A stretch of DNA of 64,000 nt from the NCBI GenBank assembly GCA_037576215.1, contig JBANDB010000014.1, positions 1,178,001 to 1,242,000 on the forward strand. Reading direction: 5' to 3'. Position 1 is the stretch's first letter. Each line of letters opens with the position of its first letter. This document shows, in pieces, positions 12,638 through 27,927 of this stretch. The translations under genes and the position numbers were made by a program. The notes beneath the pieces are model-generated. The model saw nothing but the letters and a program-made list of their open reading frames with translations. It was not told where the DNA came from and searched no databases. This DNA is from Armillaria gallica (taxonomy: Eukaryota; Basidiomycota; Agaricomycetes; Agaricales; Physalacriaceae).

Positions 12638-12878
12638 GATTAGAGGTGAGGGAGAAGAAAATGCATGACGGTGGAAGAAAACGGACTTGAGGGAAGGAGA
12701 ATTGAACTGGGGAGAAGCGCCAGTCGTACAACTTTAGGCTGCTTGACTCAACGCGGTGAGGCCAGCGCGCACGAGGACGATGACGCAAAGCGGCTCTGAA
12801 CGGCATACAACTTGACGAACAGCACGGACTCGAATACCTCGAGTGCAGCCTCGTTCCAGACTGGAGCGGGGTGGAGCC

Positions 12879-12948
12879 CTGTAGTAGACGAAACAAAGGG
12901 AGCAGAACGTCAGAAACAGTGAGTATGGCAAGAAAATAAACGACATAC
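12879..12948 (-). other. possible 5'-UTR intron of the PP4 R1-like gene
   Basis: On the minus strand a GTATGT donor (from 12948) is followed by a TTTCTGACG branch-like site, a pyrimidine-rich tract and a CTACTACAG acceptor ending at 12879. It lies about 240 bases before the ATG at 12637, with no convincing coding frame on either side. Read as a spliced leader intron; it could be chance. Confidence 0.35.
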
Positions 12949-13207
12949 ACGGCTACGATAACGGCGACGGTGCCAGGACCCGATATCCTTGTTTGCTACA
13001 GTGATGAAAAAGTTCAAGTATACTTGTTCTCAAAACGGACATCAATTTCCGTTCGGAGGTCAAAATGACGTATTGTTGGAGCCATGTGCCTGTGACGTAT
13101 CCGGGTGTGAGTTGCGTTTATATTGACAAATCGAGAAAAAACAACTGAACATTATAATATACGACGACGATAACTATGTACTGTACTCTAAGCGTGTCCA
13201 CGACTCT

Positions 13208-14857
<1,650 letters not shown>

Positions 14858-15472
14858 GGTATCAGTATTGGCAAGAGAGGTGACAGAGTGCTCTGGACGA
14901 CGTGGTGGATACTGAACAAGGACCTACCTAGTACGCGGTGTTTATCAAGTGGGACTACATGTGATATACCCGGAGTCAGCAAAGAAAAGGGAGCAGGTCG
15001 ATAAACACGGACCTCCTGTAGAACTCTGGAGGGAATCGATGGTGGTGGTAATCAGATGAGAGGCTGTTTGGATTCCAGCCATGGTCCAGCTAAGGGACTT
15101 TATATACTCCTCAGTTAGGAAGGAGGGGAATCAGCTTATTTCCGCATCCCCACACCAATGCCGTTCCGTGTCTTACAACGCCGCATATTTCCATCATGTG
15201 GACGAATTTACAGGAGTATCCAGGGCTTTCATCCGCCACGTTTAGAGGCAGTAAAAATATTATAAGCATCTTCTCTACATAATAGATAATCGGAAAAAAA
15301 AAAAACATGACAACGGGTGGGGGGAACTACTAATGACAATATTGGGGGTCCGTTATGCGTAGATAGATATGTACGGAGGTAGTAACAACAGACGTGTGTC
15401 GCTGGCAGTGGCAATATAAACCACAGCCAGCTGGTGTCGCGGATAATGTTCGGAAGATAATGGGATGAATCG
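14858..15472. other. intergenic region between aminotransferase and AN1 gene
   Basis: Holds the upstream region of the aminotransferase and the 3' flank of the AN1 gene. A possible upstream ATG frame (near 15080 on the minus strand) gives a short Ser/Thr-rich peptide that does not extend the enzyme. A run of 13 A residues occurs near 15295. No gene supported. Confidence 0.5.
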
Positions 15473-15761
15473 TCAAGCTGTAGCCATCTTGGACGCCACC
15501 GTCCGTTCAGACTCCAGCTTCTCCTTGTTCTTCAAGAAAGCCTGCTGTCGGCAATCCTCCAAGTTATTGCAGCTGTGGTGTTCTGGAAGACGGTGCTAGA
15601 TACAGAATGAGATAAGACAGGTATGAGGTATGAGGAGGCACACGCACTGCTCCACAGAATTGGGCCAGACAATGAGGGCACTCTCCTACGAGTCGTAGCG
15701 CCGCAGAATTGCACTGGCTCTGGGTATTGATCTGGAATTGGCAACGTTTCTTGGCTGGCAT
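15473..15761 (-). CDS. small AN1-type zinc-finger protein
   Basis: Two exons (15648-15761 and 15473-15595), separated by a 52-base phase-0 intron, give a 78-residue protein starting MPAKKRCQFQINTQSQC. The metal ligands fit an AN1 finger: Cys7, Cys17, Cys28, Cys31, Cys36, His39, His45, Cys47, with spacing C-x9-C-x10-C-x2-C-x4-C-x2-H-x5-H-x-C. The tail (LEDCRQQAFLKNKEKLESER) is a charged helix. AN1 fingers occur in ubiquitin/proteasome and stress-response proteins, but here the finger is nearly the whole protein and no A20 or UBX partner domain is present. Small stand-alone AN1 proteins are known in fungi; the exact role is unknown. Confidence 0.82.
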
Positions 15762-15764
15762 GGA

Positions 15765-17850
15765 GGCTCGGTAAACTAGGTGGTCGGGTGGACAGATAAG
15801 TGGAGTAACAGGCTAGGAACCTTGAAACAATCGAATAAGCATGAAACCACAAAAACATTTGCAAAAGGACTCACTGTGGGAAAGAGGAACAGAGGGAGTC
15901 GTCGATGTGGGGTGTTGTGAGTCGGATGTTGAGGAAAGGCTTATATATTGTATTGGTAGGACGCGTAAGCGCCACGTGGAAGGGGTGGCTGTTCAGCAGC
16001 AGTCCCAGTAAGGCAATGCTGCTTCTATTTTCGGCGGTCTTCCAATTCGGACAAAACATCCGAGATTCCGAGCCATTGCAATGCGCATAAATTGTCTGCA
16101 TCTTTTTCTTTCCGAACCAATTGCATTGCAGTGCGGATGCCGTCCATAGGGTTTGTCACAAGGACATCGTGCGTTATCAATGCAGTTAGGTCACGCGCAG
16201 CCACTTTGATCCATGTTGAGCGGCTTTTCCGTACGATCTTTTCCGATCCGGATTCCAGATTTACACTTGACCCATTCGTCCTCTATTGATCATCCCTTAA
16301 TGGACTCGAGACCATCAATGCATCAACGAGCTATCATTAAGCGGCATCTTGAGTATTGGAAAGCACAACATATGCAGCGATGGGGAAGTAAAAAGATCAT
16401 ATCTCAAGATCCAGACAATCTATCCCTGTTTTCTTAATTCTCTTCTAACCTGACGGCCGCACGACTAGACAATGCCACAGCCTACTGTCAGAAGCTTGAT
16501 ACTGGCTATTCACTTAACCGTCCTTTCAATACGAGCCTCACGACTAGTGGCACTTTGACGATGATCCAACTAACATGCCTTTGGCTAGCCAGCAAGCATA
16601 GGTACAGAAAGTGAGGCTGGAGCATCTTCCCTGCTGTGGCAATGCGTTTAGGGCTGTTTAGACGGTGTATGCATATGCAATGCTTTGGCATGGAGGCGGC
16701 GACAAGTTGGACATTAACTTTAGGGTATTCAATACGCAAACCCTCCAGGCGTAGTCTAGGTCACGGCGATGCGCGCGCATTCACACTCCACTGATGCAAA
16801 CGATAGGGTCCTCTAGATGGCAAGATAGAAGCGTTGGGCTGAAGCGTCCTGTGGCGTCCTTTGAGACTTGTGTGGGCGGTTCTTGCGGCTTGACGCCAGC
16901 TCACTTCAAGTCACAGATATAGAACTGCTGCTCGTATCAGCAACTCCGCACCTAGCTTGATAGTCAAAGGAAGGGGGATAGGTGGCACAGATCCGAGTTT
17001 CTGGAGTCGGTCAGGGTGCTTAGAATCCAAAAAATTCACCCGGCCGTTCAGGGAACTTCGACCAGGATGTGGAAGATGATATCGCGCTTCTTATGTGCAA
17101 GCTCTGTTTATCCCGCATTACTTTCGGAGAGTTACTTGGGGTAGGATGCTTGATGGAAGTTGTTATGACGGACGTATTTTCTTGTATGGCAGACAACCCA
17201 AAGGCCGTCTGTCGGATGATCGGGCTTTCCTCAGCAATGTGGATCATACTGTGTGCCATGAGTGCATTTCTTGGGAATCATTAGGAAATCAACAGTCTCA
17301 AGTCTCCATTTTGCCTTCTGCGAAGATATTGACGGTCTTTACCCAATTTTGGCTATTTCGGGAATACCTACGCCCACGTGACTTAGGAGAGAGAGAAGGG
17401 TTGAATTTAGGCTTTGAACAATTGTTAAGACCTCATATATCAAGTGATGATAATCTATTATTCCAGCAAGCCTAATGTCCCACTAAATTCTTCTTCTGTC
17501 AGTCATAAAAGTGCACTGATTTACCTGGTACTGAGTGACTCGCAGATAGACGTTACGTACACCTCAAATTGCTCCGCGACGTTCAAGTAAAGAGTAATGT
17601 AGCCTCACGGTGCTACGCATTCTTCCCGAGCCTATATACTTGCTCTATTCTTAAGAGGTTGAACGTATACGGTAGGGTATATATCATCCACTGTCCGATT
17701 GCATTACCAGAATAAAAAGGCATTAAGATAGAAAAGCAGGACATGAAGGAAGGACGACGAAATGTATATACATGTAGTTGTGGGAGGAATCAAGATCGAA
17801 TGAGGGTCGCGGGTACGGAAGTAACTAATATCTTGTCATAAATAGGAATT
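15765..17850. other. gene-poor region, about 2 kb
   Basis: Only short, overlapping frames without family motifs are present. The longest is about 126 codons on the plus strand near 17095-17475. No tRNA, transposase or long terminal repeat was recognised by eye. It probably contains the promoter of the AN1 gene and the 3' flank of the syntaxin gene; the rest is unexplained. Confidence 0.5.
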
Positions 17851-17907
17851 GCATAGGCAAATATGCTGCAGGAGCTTCAACCTGAGCCTGGAAAACGTAG
17901 GCCATAC

Positions 17908-19343
17908 TTATTTCTTGTTATTGTTGACCTGTTGCGAAACCACAACGCCCACGACAACACCGATGATGACGAGAATGATGAGGGTGATGAAGAAGCAGAT
18001 CCAACGCTTTTTACGAGCGGCGCGGGCGGAGACAACCGCCTTTTCAGTGTACCCAAGGCTAGAGACGACACGTTAGTTGTATACTTGCAAAAATGGACGA
18101 TTTGGAATACCCAGCCTCGGTATCCCTTTCAACGGTTGCAGCTTGCGTTTCGATATTGTTGATAGTCTCGTCTTGCTGCTCTACCAAGACGCTCATCTGA
18201 ACCCACACGTTGGTCAGTAATAAACTTGCAGTGAGCTTAGCAAGGCGTACGTCATTGAACAGTTGAGCAAGCTCTCCCAAGGTCTTCTCTATACGTTTGA
18301 TGTCTTCGTGTCGTTCCTGGACTTCCCGATATGCCGCTCGCGACTCCCCATATCGGTTGGAGCTCAAAAGCTAGCAGGCTGTGTTAGTACCCTGAATCGC
18401 AGTATTCTCCGTCCTACTTACCGCTTGGCTGAATATTTGCCCACCATTTTCGTCGTTGACAACTGCTCTGACTTCCTCCGGCGATGCATCAGGTTTTACT
18501 AATGATGAATGTCACCATTGAGCCAAAGCGACTTTCCGCCAAAGAAGTCGCACCAATTTTGAACTGCCTCTCCATTCGCTGCTTGTATTTTGTGCGGTAC
18601 TGTTGCTCCACAGTCTGATAGCTTTGAATAGCTTCCACAAACTTGGATTTCACCAGCGCGGTCTATGCAGAGCGTGAGATCAACGCCCATGAACCGGGTT
18701 ACCGGGCCTCGCACCTGCTGTTTGCGGATTTGCCCGTCCCGCCCAGTACCGCCTTGCTTTTCTAGTGCCTTGATACGCCTCTTTATAGTAGCGCTGAGAG
18801 CACTGGTGTCTTCCACGAGCTCGTCTAGGTGTGCAGCGTTTCTTTGAGCAGCGGCATCGTCCATGTTATTCAGTGACCGCGAGTGTAGATCACCAATGCG
18901 GGCCACATTGTCATTGAACGTCCGTAGGCTGTCTTGGATAGAAGAAATCTGCGAAGAACGGTCAGGGATGGAAATTGGTTTCCAAGTGGGCTGACCTCGG
19001 TGTAAAATGCGGACATGCTGTCGCCATTCATACCAGATGTTAGTTGAGCGGTGCTGCCATCCTTTACTTCATTCATCTCGTATGAACGGTCATCCTGCTG
19101 AGCGTAGGGATTTTGGCGCTGGTACCCGCCTTGGTACGGAGTCTGAGTGGGATAGGAGTTGCTAAGACACGAAAGTCCGTCGGTATTTTTGTAGACGTAA
19201 ATCGTTCAAACGTACGTGCTTGGGTTGTTGGGCCCCCCTTGCTGCTGAGCCTGTATATAAAGAGAAAGGCTCAGTTATCTTGCTCTGGGGTGTGAAAACC
19301 AAGAAAAATTCACCCTCATGGCTGCGAGACGATCCCTGGCCAT
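17908..19343 (-). CDS. plasma-membrane syntaxin (Qa-SNARE, Sso1/2 type)
   Basis: Exon 1 encodes MARDRLAAMR. The N-terminal region is Gln/Asn/Tyr-rich (NSYPTQTPYQGGYQRQNPYA). The Habc helices follow (MSAFYTE, then NVARIGDLHSRSLNNMDDAA and HLDELVEDTSALSATIKRRI). The SNARE motif contains the zero-layer glutamine in LVEQQDETINNIETQAA. The C-terminal membrane anchor is ICFFITLIILVIIGVVVGVV, followed by SQQVNNNKK. It mediates fusion of secretory vesicles with the plasma membrane, with SNAP-25-like and synaptobrevin partners, by homology to Sso1/Sso2. Stop TAA at 17908-17910. About seven short introns. Confidence 0.9.
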
Positions 19344-19653
19344 TGCGGTTGTGACGTGGAGAGTGATAGGAAAACAGAGAAAAGCTGGAAGCTAGTGATG
19401 GCTCAAAGGCAAAAGAGACTAGAAATCGTTAAACTGGATACTTGGGAATCGTTTGCCTTGTGAGAAGAGGAAGAACGGTGTTTGAAGGTCAAGGCACGAA
19501 CGCGGCTCCAAGTTGGCCGATAACAACCGCAAATATGGCAGAAATGAGGCTGTGATGTGATCACTACCAATGCAGTACTTTAGTGAGACGTCGGTTCTAA
19601 GTTATTACAGGCGTCTCTTTTATAGTTCGGACTTCGGATAGCGTACGTTATTG

Positions 19654-21401
<1,748 letters not shown>

Positions 21402-21881
21402 TTTTTCGATACAGTGGTCGACGATATAACTTGAAGATGGTTCAGATTGACTGAGATTGACTCGATCAGCGTCACGAAAAAACCAAAAATCGTGACCTCG
21501 GCATTTCAAATTTCTCCTCTGTCTAACTATCTCCGTCTGGCCACGGCCCACTAGTCGCTTCGTACAGACTTCCAAGCGTAAGGATATCCATGCGACATCG
21601 AAATTCTTGACGGTATTCTTGGCTTGCGACACGGATTCTGGCAATTTCCCCGCCGACCGGTGGTTTTATTGACTCGTGTTGTAGTTATTTTCTGACGTCG
21701 GACAATGAGGCCCTTTTGTGGCATTAAGAACAAAAGTAAAATCCAGGTGGCACCCTCCGCTTCTACGACCGCCATGATGACCCCATCTGGTGTCTAAGCT
21801 ACTAGTACTCTTGTCTGTCCTTCACGCCCCACCCACGCCCACATTCTTTGAAACCTGGCTGGCCCAGTACTCACGACGAAT

Positions 21882-23214
21882 ATGGACTATTCTCCTGCTT
21901 TTCTGAAAATTAGGGCTATTGGGCTTGGTACGTTAACAAGCTACTTTCTCGCATACGTAACTTACTAGACCTACAACAGGCCTGATCTCATTCCTTAGCT
22001 TGCTGGCCATCATTCTTTTCTGCATCCAAATCTTTGCGCAATGGGACACGACGGTCTCTTCGGAACGTACGAGCGTTCTTTATCGTCTCCCTTAACTTGT
22101 CGCTGAAGTGCTCCAGGCTATATGATCATTCTAATGCTTTTGACACATACTGTCACTGTAATTATGCTTCCGATCCTGTGCGTCCACCTCCGATCGAAAC
22201 TTTCGGTACCATGCTGAATCTAACTGTTTGAAGAATATTGGTGTCATTTAGACCGTGGCTTGATGCCATCCGATTTTTGTTTCTTCTGGTCGTTCATATC
22301 AGTACGTTTGATACATGTCTCATCACCCCACAACCACTGACGATCCTACAGGCACTGATACAACATTCACTTACTGGTTTCCTCGTTACGCCTGTCCTGA
22401 CAGTGAGTTAGTGATGATTACTATCACGGGCCCTCTTCATGTTCCCATTTAGATGCTACGCAGAGGGAACAATGCAGACTGTTCAATATATACATTCTTG
22501 TATTAAGTTGGATCGTCACGGCGCACGGTGAGCCAACTATTCTCACTGCATGGTCTGATTTAATTCCAGACCCACTCGGCAGTGATCATCTATGTCATCG
22601 GTCTTAGCGTCTTTGTATATCGCACTCGAGCGTCGGCGGACAAACCGTCTAGGGTCAATTTGATTGATGAGGAAGTGATGGACATCGGTCGTGATTCGAC
22701 GCCTTCAATGTCGGAATCCCGCCCCCAGTCGTCACCAAGCGCTTCCGCTTCGGGACCTCGTGTTTCTATCCCAAGTCCCACTCTGGCTAGGATCTCGCAG
22801 CAGGAGGTGCATCGTCCGTGGTCTTCGAGTACGATGTATCCTGGTGGAACTCGGATGTCAACCCAAACTATGGCGGGGACATCACGGGAGGTGTACCGTC
22901 CGACGTCTTCGAGCATCCACGTTACGGCTCCGAGAAGGTCGTTCCCCATTCCGGACCAATCGTCGTCTTTGCGACCACAAAGGATATCTGTACAGGATGT
23001 GCGCCGCCCGAAGTCTATCCAATCCACGACGCCTAGGCAATCTCTCTACATTTCAGGTCCCTCCCCCTTGGCATCCTCCAGGCCCCCTAGGATGCCGCGA
23101 CCTAGCATGTATGGTGCAAAACCACCAGGCCCAAGCGGCGTTCGTTCATCTCTTTCTCCTACAATTGCCACATCTCAAAGTGCCAGTCGGGTTCGTTCGG
23201 TCCGCCTGTCGTGA
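21882..23214 (+). CDS. multi-pass membrane protein with Pro/Ser-rich repeat tail
   Basis: The first exons give MDYSPAFLKIRAIGLG-LISFLSLLAIILFCIQIFAQW, then helices around LILMLLTHTVTVIMLPIL, WLDAIRFLFLLVVH and VIIYVIGLSVFVYRTRA: four TM segments with short introns between them. The last exon (from about 22570) encodes a long disordered tail with three degenerate repeats built on EVHRPWSSS, EVYRPTSSS and DVRRPKSIQ, each followed by a basic SRRSF/RQSL-like stretch. The stop is at 23212-23214. The topology resembles the two MARVEL-like genes to its left. Function unknown. Exact splice sites in the middle (22060-22570) are uncertain. Confidence 0.6.
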
Positions 23215-23548
23215 CCGGTGATAGCGGTGTAGGATGGTCATGAGCCGTAAGCTGTATAATAGACATGTAATATATATAATTCGCTCAGTAGAATGCCATG
23301 TAACTTGCAAGCCATTCTGCTACCGCTCTGAGCGCCAGGTACTGGAGTAACGAAGAATAGCGACTCCTGATTTATACCCACACGTGACAAAAGCTATGCA
23401 AAATCTGGCACCCGAGGTGTTTTTATGCCGGCTGGAGGACTTGACCGACTACGAAATCCGCAAGGTTTTCGCAAGTCCAACGCTGGTTCGACCTGTCCAA
23501 CGCCACCCGGAGTGACCGCTGTCTCTTCTCACGTTTTCACGACAAGCC

Positions 23549-26500
23549 ATGTCTAACGACAAATGGGACCCGAATGCTGTCAAGGTCTGTTCTGCCTGAT
23601 CGTGGCCTCTTGGCATCTAATCTAATACACACGCTTCAGTACCAACTGCGGCTCACTGGACAGCGACTTGGGCAGCTTCAGGAAAGAAATGACTCTAAAT
23701 CCAGCATTACACGACGGGACATTGCCACTTTATTACAACAAGGCAACATTGTTCTCGCCCGGGCAAAGGCTCAAAAGCTCATTGAAGAGGATGCGGCGGG
23801 TGATGTGCTAGAGATGCTAGCAATGTACTCAAGTTTTTTGTTGGAGCATTTTCAGGAATTGGAACACAAGTGCGTCTGACCGCTGGAGCTTCAATGCCCC
23901 AACTAACAAGGTGCATGTAGCAATTCACCGAGTCCAGTCATAGTCGAAGCTGCTTCAACCATCATCTTCTCTGCGCCATACGTAGACTCCAAAGGCACGT
24001 CGTCCTTTCTATGCCAGAACACTGATAAAGAACCATGATCCAGATGTTCACATCGTCCGGGATTTCCTTGTTCAACGTCTAGGTCACGATTTTGAACGCT
24101 CTGCTACGACCAATCGCGATAATTACGTGTCGCCTCGTGTATGTATGACTTTGTGTCCGTGCTTTGTCCATGCTGATACCAGCCAAAGGTTTTGAAGTCC
24201 CTTTCCTCTCCACCACCCACCTCTGCAAATCTTGATATGTATCTAACGACCATTGCCAAAATGTTTGGCGTTACGTGGACGCCAGAACCTCACAGGCAGG
24301 ATATGTCCGCGGGCTTCTATTGTTTTGCATTGTGCCCGCACTGACGTTACTTCGACCCCAGACTAAATGAACTGTCCGAGATTTTGGCTTCTGATTCTTC
24401 TCCTCTTGTGGATCTACCTCGGTTGAGGAAATTATGTTCCCGAGGTACGTGCACACTAATGGTTGCATTCTTCATACTCACCGTCATACATACAGGTATA
24501 CCCGACCAGCCGCCGTGGCTGCGCCCACGGATATGGAAGTAGGTTTTCGATATCGAGCGTCTTAGTCTATTCTGACCGGTTTAAAGGCTCTTCTTTGGCA
24601 TCCTTCCTGTTTTGAAATCGTCGTGGAGCAAGGAATTAGGCAATCAACGCAAGAGTTATTATGCAAGTGATTTTAAAGATATGTAAGCGCACTTGCTCAT
24701 CTCATCCCACAGGATCTAGTCAGACGACTACTAGAACCACTGAACGTGCCTGAGCGACCTACAACTCCACTTTCTGTCCTGGATACAGCTTTGAAGAATG
24801 TTTCCAAGCAACTGTCTCGCGTACCTCCAGACCTATTTGCCTGCCTTGTGGACGAGCCGGAATCTTCTCCGTTATGTCCATTGGATGATCTATGTCCCGA
24901 GGCAACGAGAATATTCTGTGCAAGCAATCTGGACCGCCGATTGGAAGCAATCAAAGCTGTTCATTCTCCTTCAGCCTCAATAGGCATTCCAGAAATCCGT
25001 CTTGAATCCGAAGCGGAGACTACTACAAATGAGGATTCCCAGCAGGGAACCTTTTCAACACGGCGGTCAAATATACCTCCAACTTTGTTCGTATCGAAGT
25101 CGTTGAGTGAAGGGATGGCCCATTCAAAGCACATGTCAGCTCTATATCGCCTTCTTTACATACATTCCGCCATTAATCCCGGAAATTTGTCTCCCCACAT
25201 TCCAAACATACTCGTTCCTCTGTATTCTGTCCTCATGCAAGAGATCGAACCGGAAGACATCGCTCACGCTGAGGCTGACACGTTTTGGCTCTTTGAAGCT
25301 GTTGTCGGGGAGTTCTCTGAACTAGAAGACGAAGAAGGGAGCACCGTATGGATGAAGAAATTTGGAGACAGACTAGCATGGGCAGATTCAGATCTCCACT
25401 ACAGCCTGGTGAGTCATTTCCACCCGTATTAGTGCTCCAAATCATTGAAATACAATCGCTTACAGGAAAGCAAGGGATTAAGTCCTGCCTTGCCCCATTT
25501 CTCGTAGTAGGTGAACTCAGAGCTTTGAGGCGATCTCAGGACTTATTATATTACTAGTCGATGGCTTGCCCCCCTCTTGACCCAGACGCTATCTTACAAC
25601 TCGATTCTTGTTGCCTGGGATGGGATCTTTTCTCGCGACGCCCGACGACGAGATGCTAGCCCCAAACTTGAGTTCCTTATTGATATATGCACTGCGATGC
25701 TCACTCGCGCACGAGTCGTGTTGTTCCGGTGGGCGTGTTTATATCCTTTCCTTTATCTCTCTAACTAATGCATTTACCAAAGACTAGGAAAAAGTGGTCA
25801 CCGATCGCCAGGTCTGTGGGCACAGGAAGTCGAAACTGTGCCCCCTCCTTCCCCGCTACATCCCTGGGAACTGGGTGATGCCTTTGTTGAGGGAATGACA
25901 CTGCTGCAACATTACCCAATTGTGTCTGCGGGGGGTATTGATACAATAATGCAGGCGGCTTTCGACTTGTTGCACAGACGGGAAGAGGAGTCGAAAACCG
26001 CGAAGGATGACCAACTGAGTCTAGGCGCTCGTATCAGGGTGACGATGTGGAAGGGCTTCACGAATCAAATACCCTCTCCGGAAAAGTCACCTAATGCGTC
26101 GGATAGCGAGGATGAGCCTTCGCCCGATGATGGCAATGAGACAGAGAAACCTACCGAAGACCTCAATCCTGGTATTACATCTCGCTTGGCTTCCACAGTG
26201 TGGAGAGGTATCACCAATCAATCGTCCATGGAGCCGCCACCGTCGCCAATTTCTCCTGCGACTGCCCCTCCATCTCCATTGCCGGCCTCAGCTTCGCTTT
26301 CGCCTGCCACAGCAGAGGAGAAAGCACCCTCGACATCCTATATTCCTGCGTCTACACGGTTATGGGGTTATGCCGAAAAGCTGAAAACTTCGGACACTGC
26401 TGCTACACTTGCTAAAGTTAGTACTAATTGGCGAGCCAAAGCTTTAACAGGGTCCTGGGGCGTAAGGAAGGAAGCACCCACCACTGCTGCTGAAAGCACG

Positions 26501-27847
26501 TCTCCTCGTTCTCAAGATAGCGGGTCCCCAAAGAAAGTTGAAGGACCACGACGGTCCTTGCCTGCCCCAGACCGTTCAGGCGTATATTCCCCACCTGCGC
26601 GACCAGCTTATTTCCGTCCACCGCGCGACAGTGTCATCTTTCCGGAGGGACTCAACTCTGTCGGTTCTGCTCCTAACAGTCCGGCTAGTGAACCCACGCC
26701 TGAGAGCACACCCTCTTTGATAGACAGGACGAAGAATCTTCAAGCATCATTAACTTCCTTAACTCGACCGACGCCAAAAGCCGGGCCGCGTCCTTTACTT
26801 CTCAATTCCTCTGCTCTAATCACTAGTCGAAGCATCAGCCGCCCGCCTTCAGTCCCTTCTCAGCCTGGAGTTGATGAATGGAGTGATGTTCGGAGAGCAA
26901 AAGGACAACGCGCGATCCACAGAGAATCCCAGTCTTCGGTGTCTTCCCTCTCAGCATCAGACATTTTCCTGAGAGCCAATCGTTCAGATAATGAATCTGA
27001 CACTGGAGGCTCCAGTAGACGAATTCCTCTGAATCGGAGATCTGTGTCCCCTATGGCTCCGACCTTCAGAGTCCCGTCTTCACGGCATGCTGCAGTTTCA
27101 TCAGCGACTGCTTCGCCGGACCGAAACATTCAAGGGCTATCTTTCAGCTCTCAAGGGGACATCGTGCTCAAATCCAGTGATGCCAATGGCTGGGGTCGAG
27201 TCGATTCGGCTGATTCTCCTCCTTTGTCCTCTCCTCCACCTCCAAAAACACCTATCAGCGTTTCCCTTCATGACAATGGGCCAATCGTCACCGACCCTTC
27301 TGCGCCCAATGATTCCTTCGACATCGTTCCGCTAGAACCTCCGCCTCAACCGAAAAAACTCGTTCGGAAGAAGACCCCTCCTCCTACTAATTACGTAGAC
27401 GACACATCTGATTCGTCAATCGCAGATTCGCCTTCACGAAGCTCAAGAGTACGCTCCCGGCGACGCCAGCCTTCTCGCCCTCCACCCCTTCGTATTCGAG
27501 ATGCCACACGTAGTCAAAGCCAGCCGGATCAGGCCGGGGGTTCGTTAAGTGTAGAGTGGCCGGAAGAGGATACTGTCTACACTCCGAGGGCATCGAGCTT
27601 CGAAGGGGATGATATCCCATCAACAAAGGTTCGAAGACCACGGAAAGTTTCTTCGGATGAAAATGGGGATAGCAATGAGGCAAGGACAAGAAAGATCTCT
27701 ACTGAATCTCGCACCAGAAAGGTGTCAACTGATACCGCCAAGGCAGCGAGACGAACAAGAGATAGTGCTGCCGAGGAAGGAGACGATGAGGGCTACGATG
27801 ACCTTCTTAGTGCCTACGAAAGTGAAGAGGGTGCCCGACTCGCTTAA
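23549..27847 (+). CDS. IST1-domain protein fused to a degenerate TBC (Rab-GAP-like) domain
   Basis: The 5' part is an IST1 (DUF292) domain: MSNDKWDPNAVK, YQLRLTGQRLGQLQERND, RDIATLLQQGNIVLARAKAQ, then NLDMYLTTIAKMFGVTWTPE. IST1 regulates Vps4/ESCRT-III in multivesicular-body sorting. The 3' part is TBC1D13-like: LRKLCSRGIPD, PPWLRPRIWKLFFGILPVLK, ADTFWLFEAVVGEFSE, then FSYRWLAPLLTQ. A 57-base intron (24305-24361; donor GTCCGC, branch CTGAC, acceptor CCCCAG) joins the two in frame, and I find no separate ATG for the TBC part. If it is retained, IST1 would end at 24342-24344. The Arg-finger arginine is present, but the YxQGM glutamine finger is gone (25175-25226). A tail of about 600 residues is Ser/Pro-rich with WKGFTNQ and WRGITNQ repeats. 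One intron (24663-24712) is GC-AG. Two separate genes remain possible. Confidence 0.68.
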
Positions 27848-27927
27848 TCATTGATGTCTGGGACATCCTTCGGACAACTTCACACTTTCTTAAAAGCATT
27901 CTTATACCCAGGTATAAATACGTTGGT

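Noticed and set aside
17095..17475. 126-codon frame on the plus strand in the gene-poor stretch
   Set aside because: No family motif, no splice or promoter context, and overlapping frames on both strands are equally open.
22590..23027. 145-codon frame antisense to the 4-TM tail
   Set aside because: Shadow of the Pro/Ser-rich coding exon on the plus strand.
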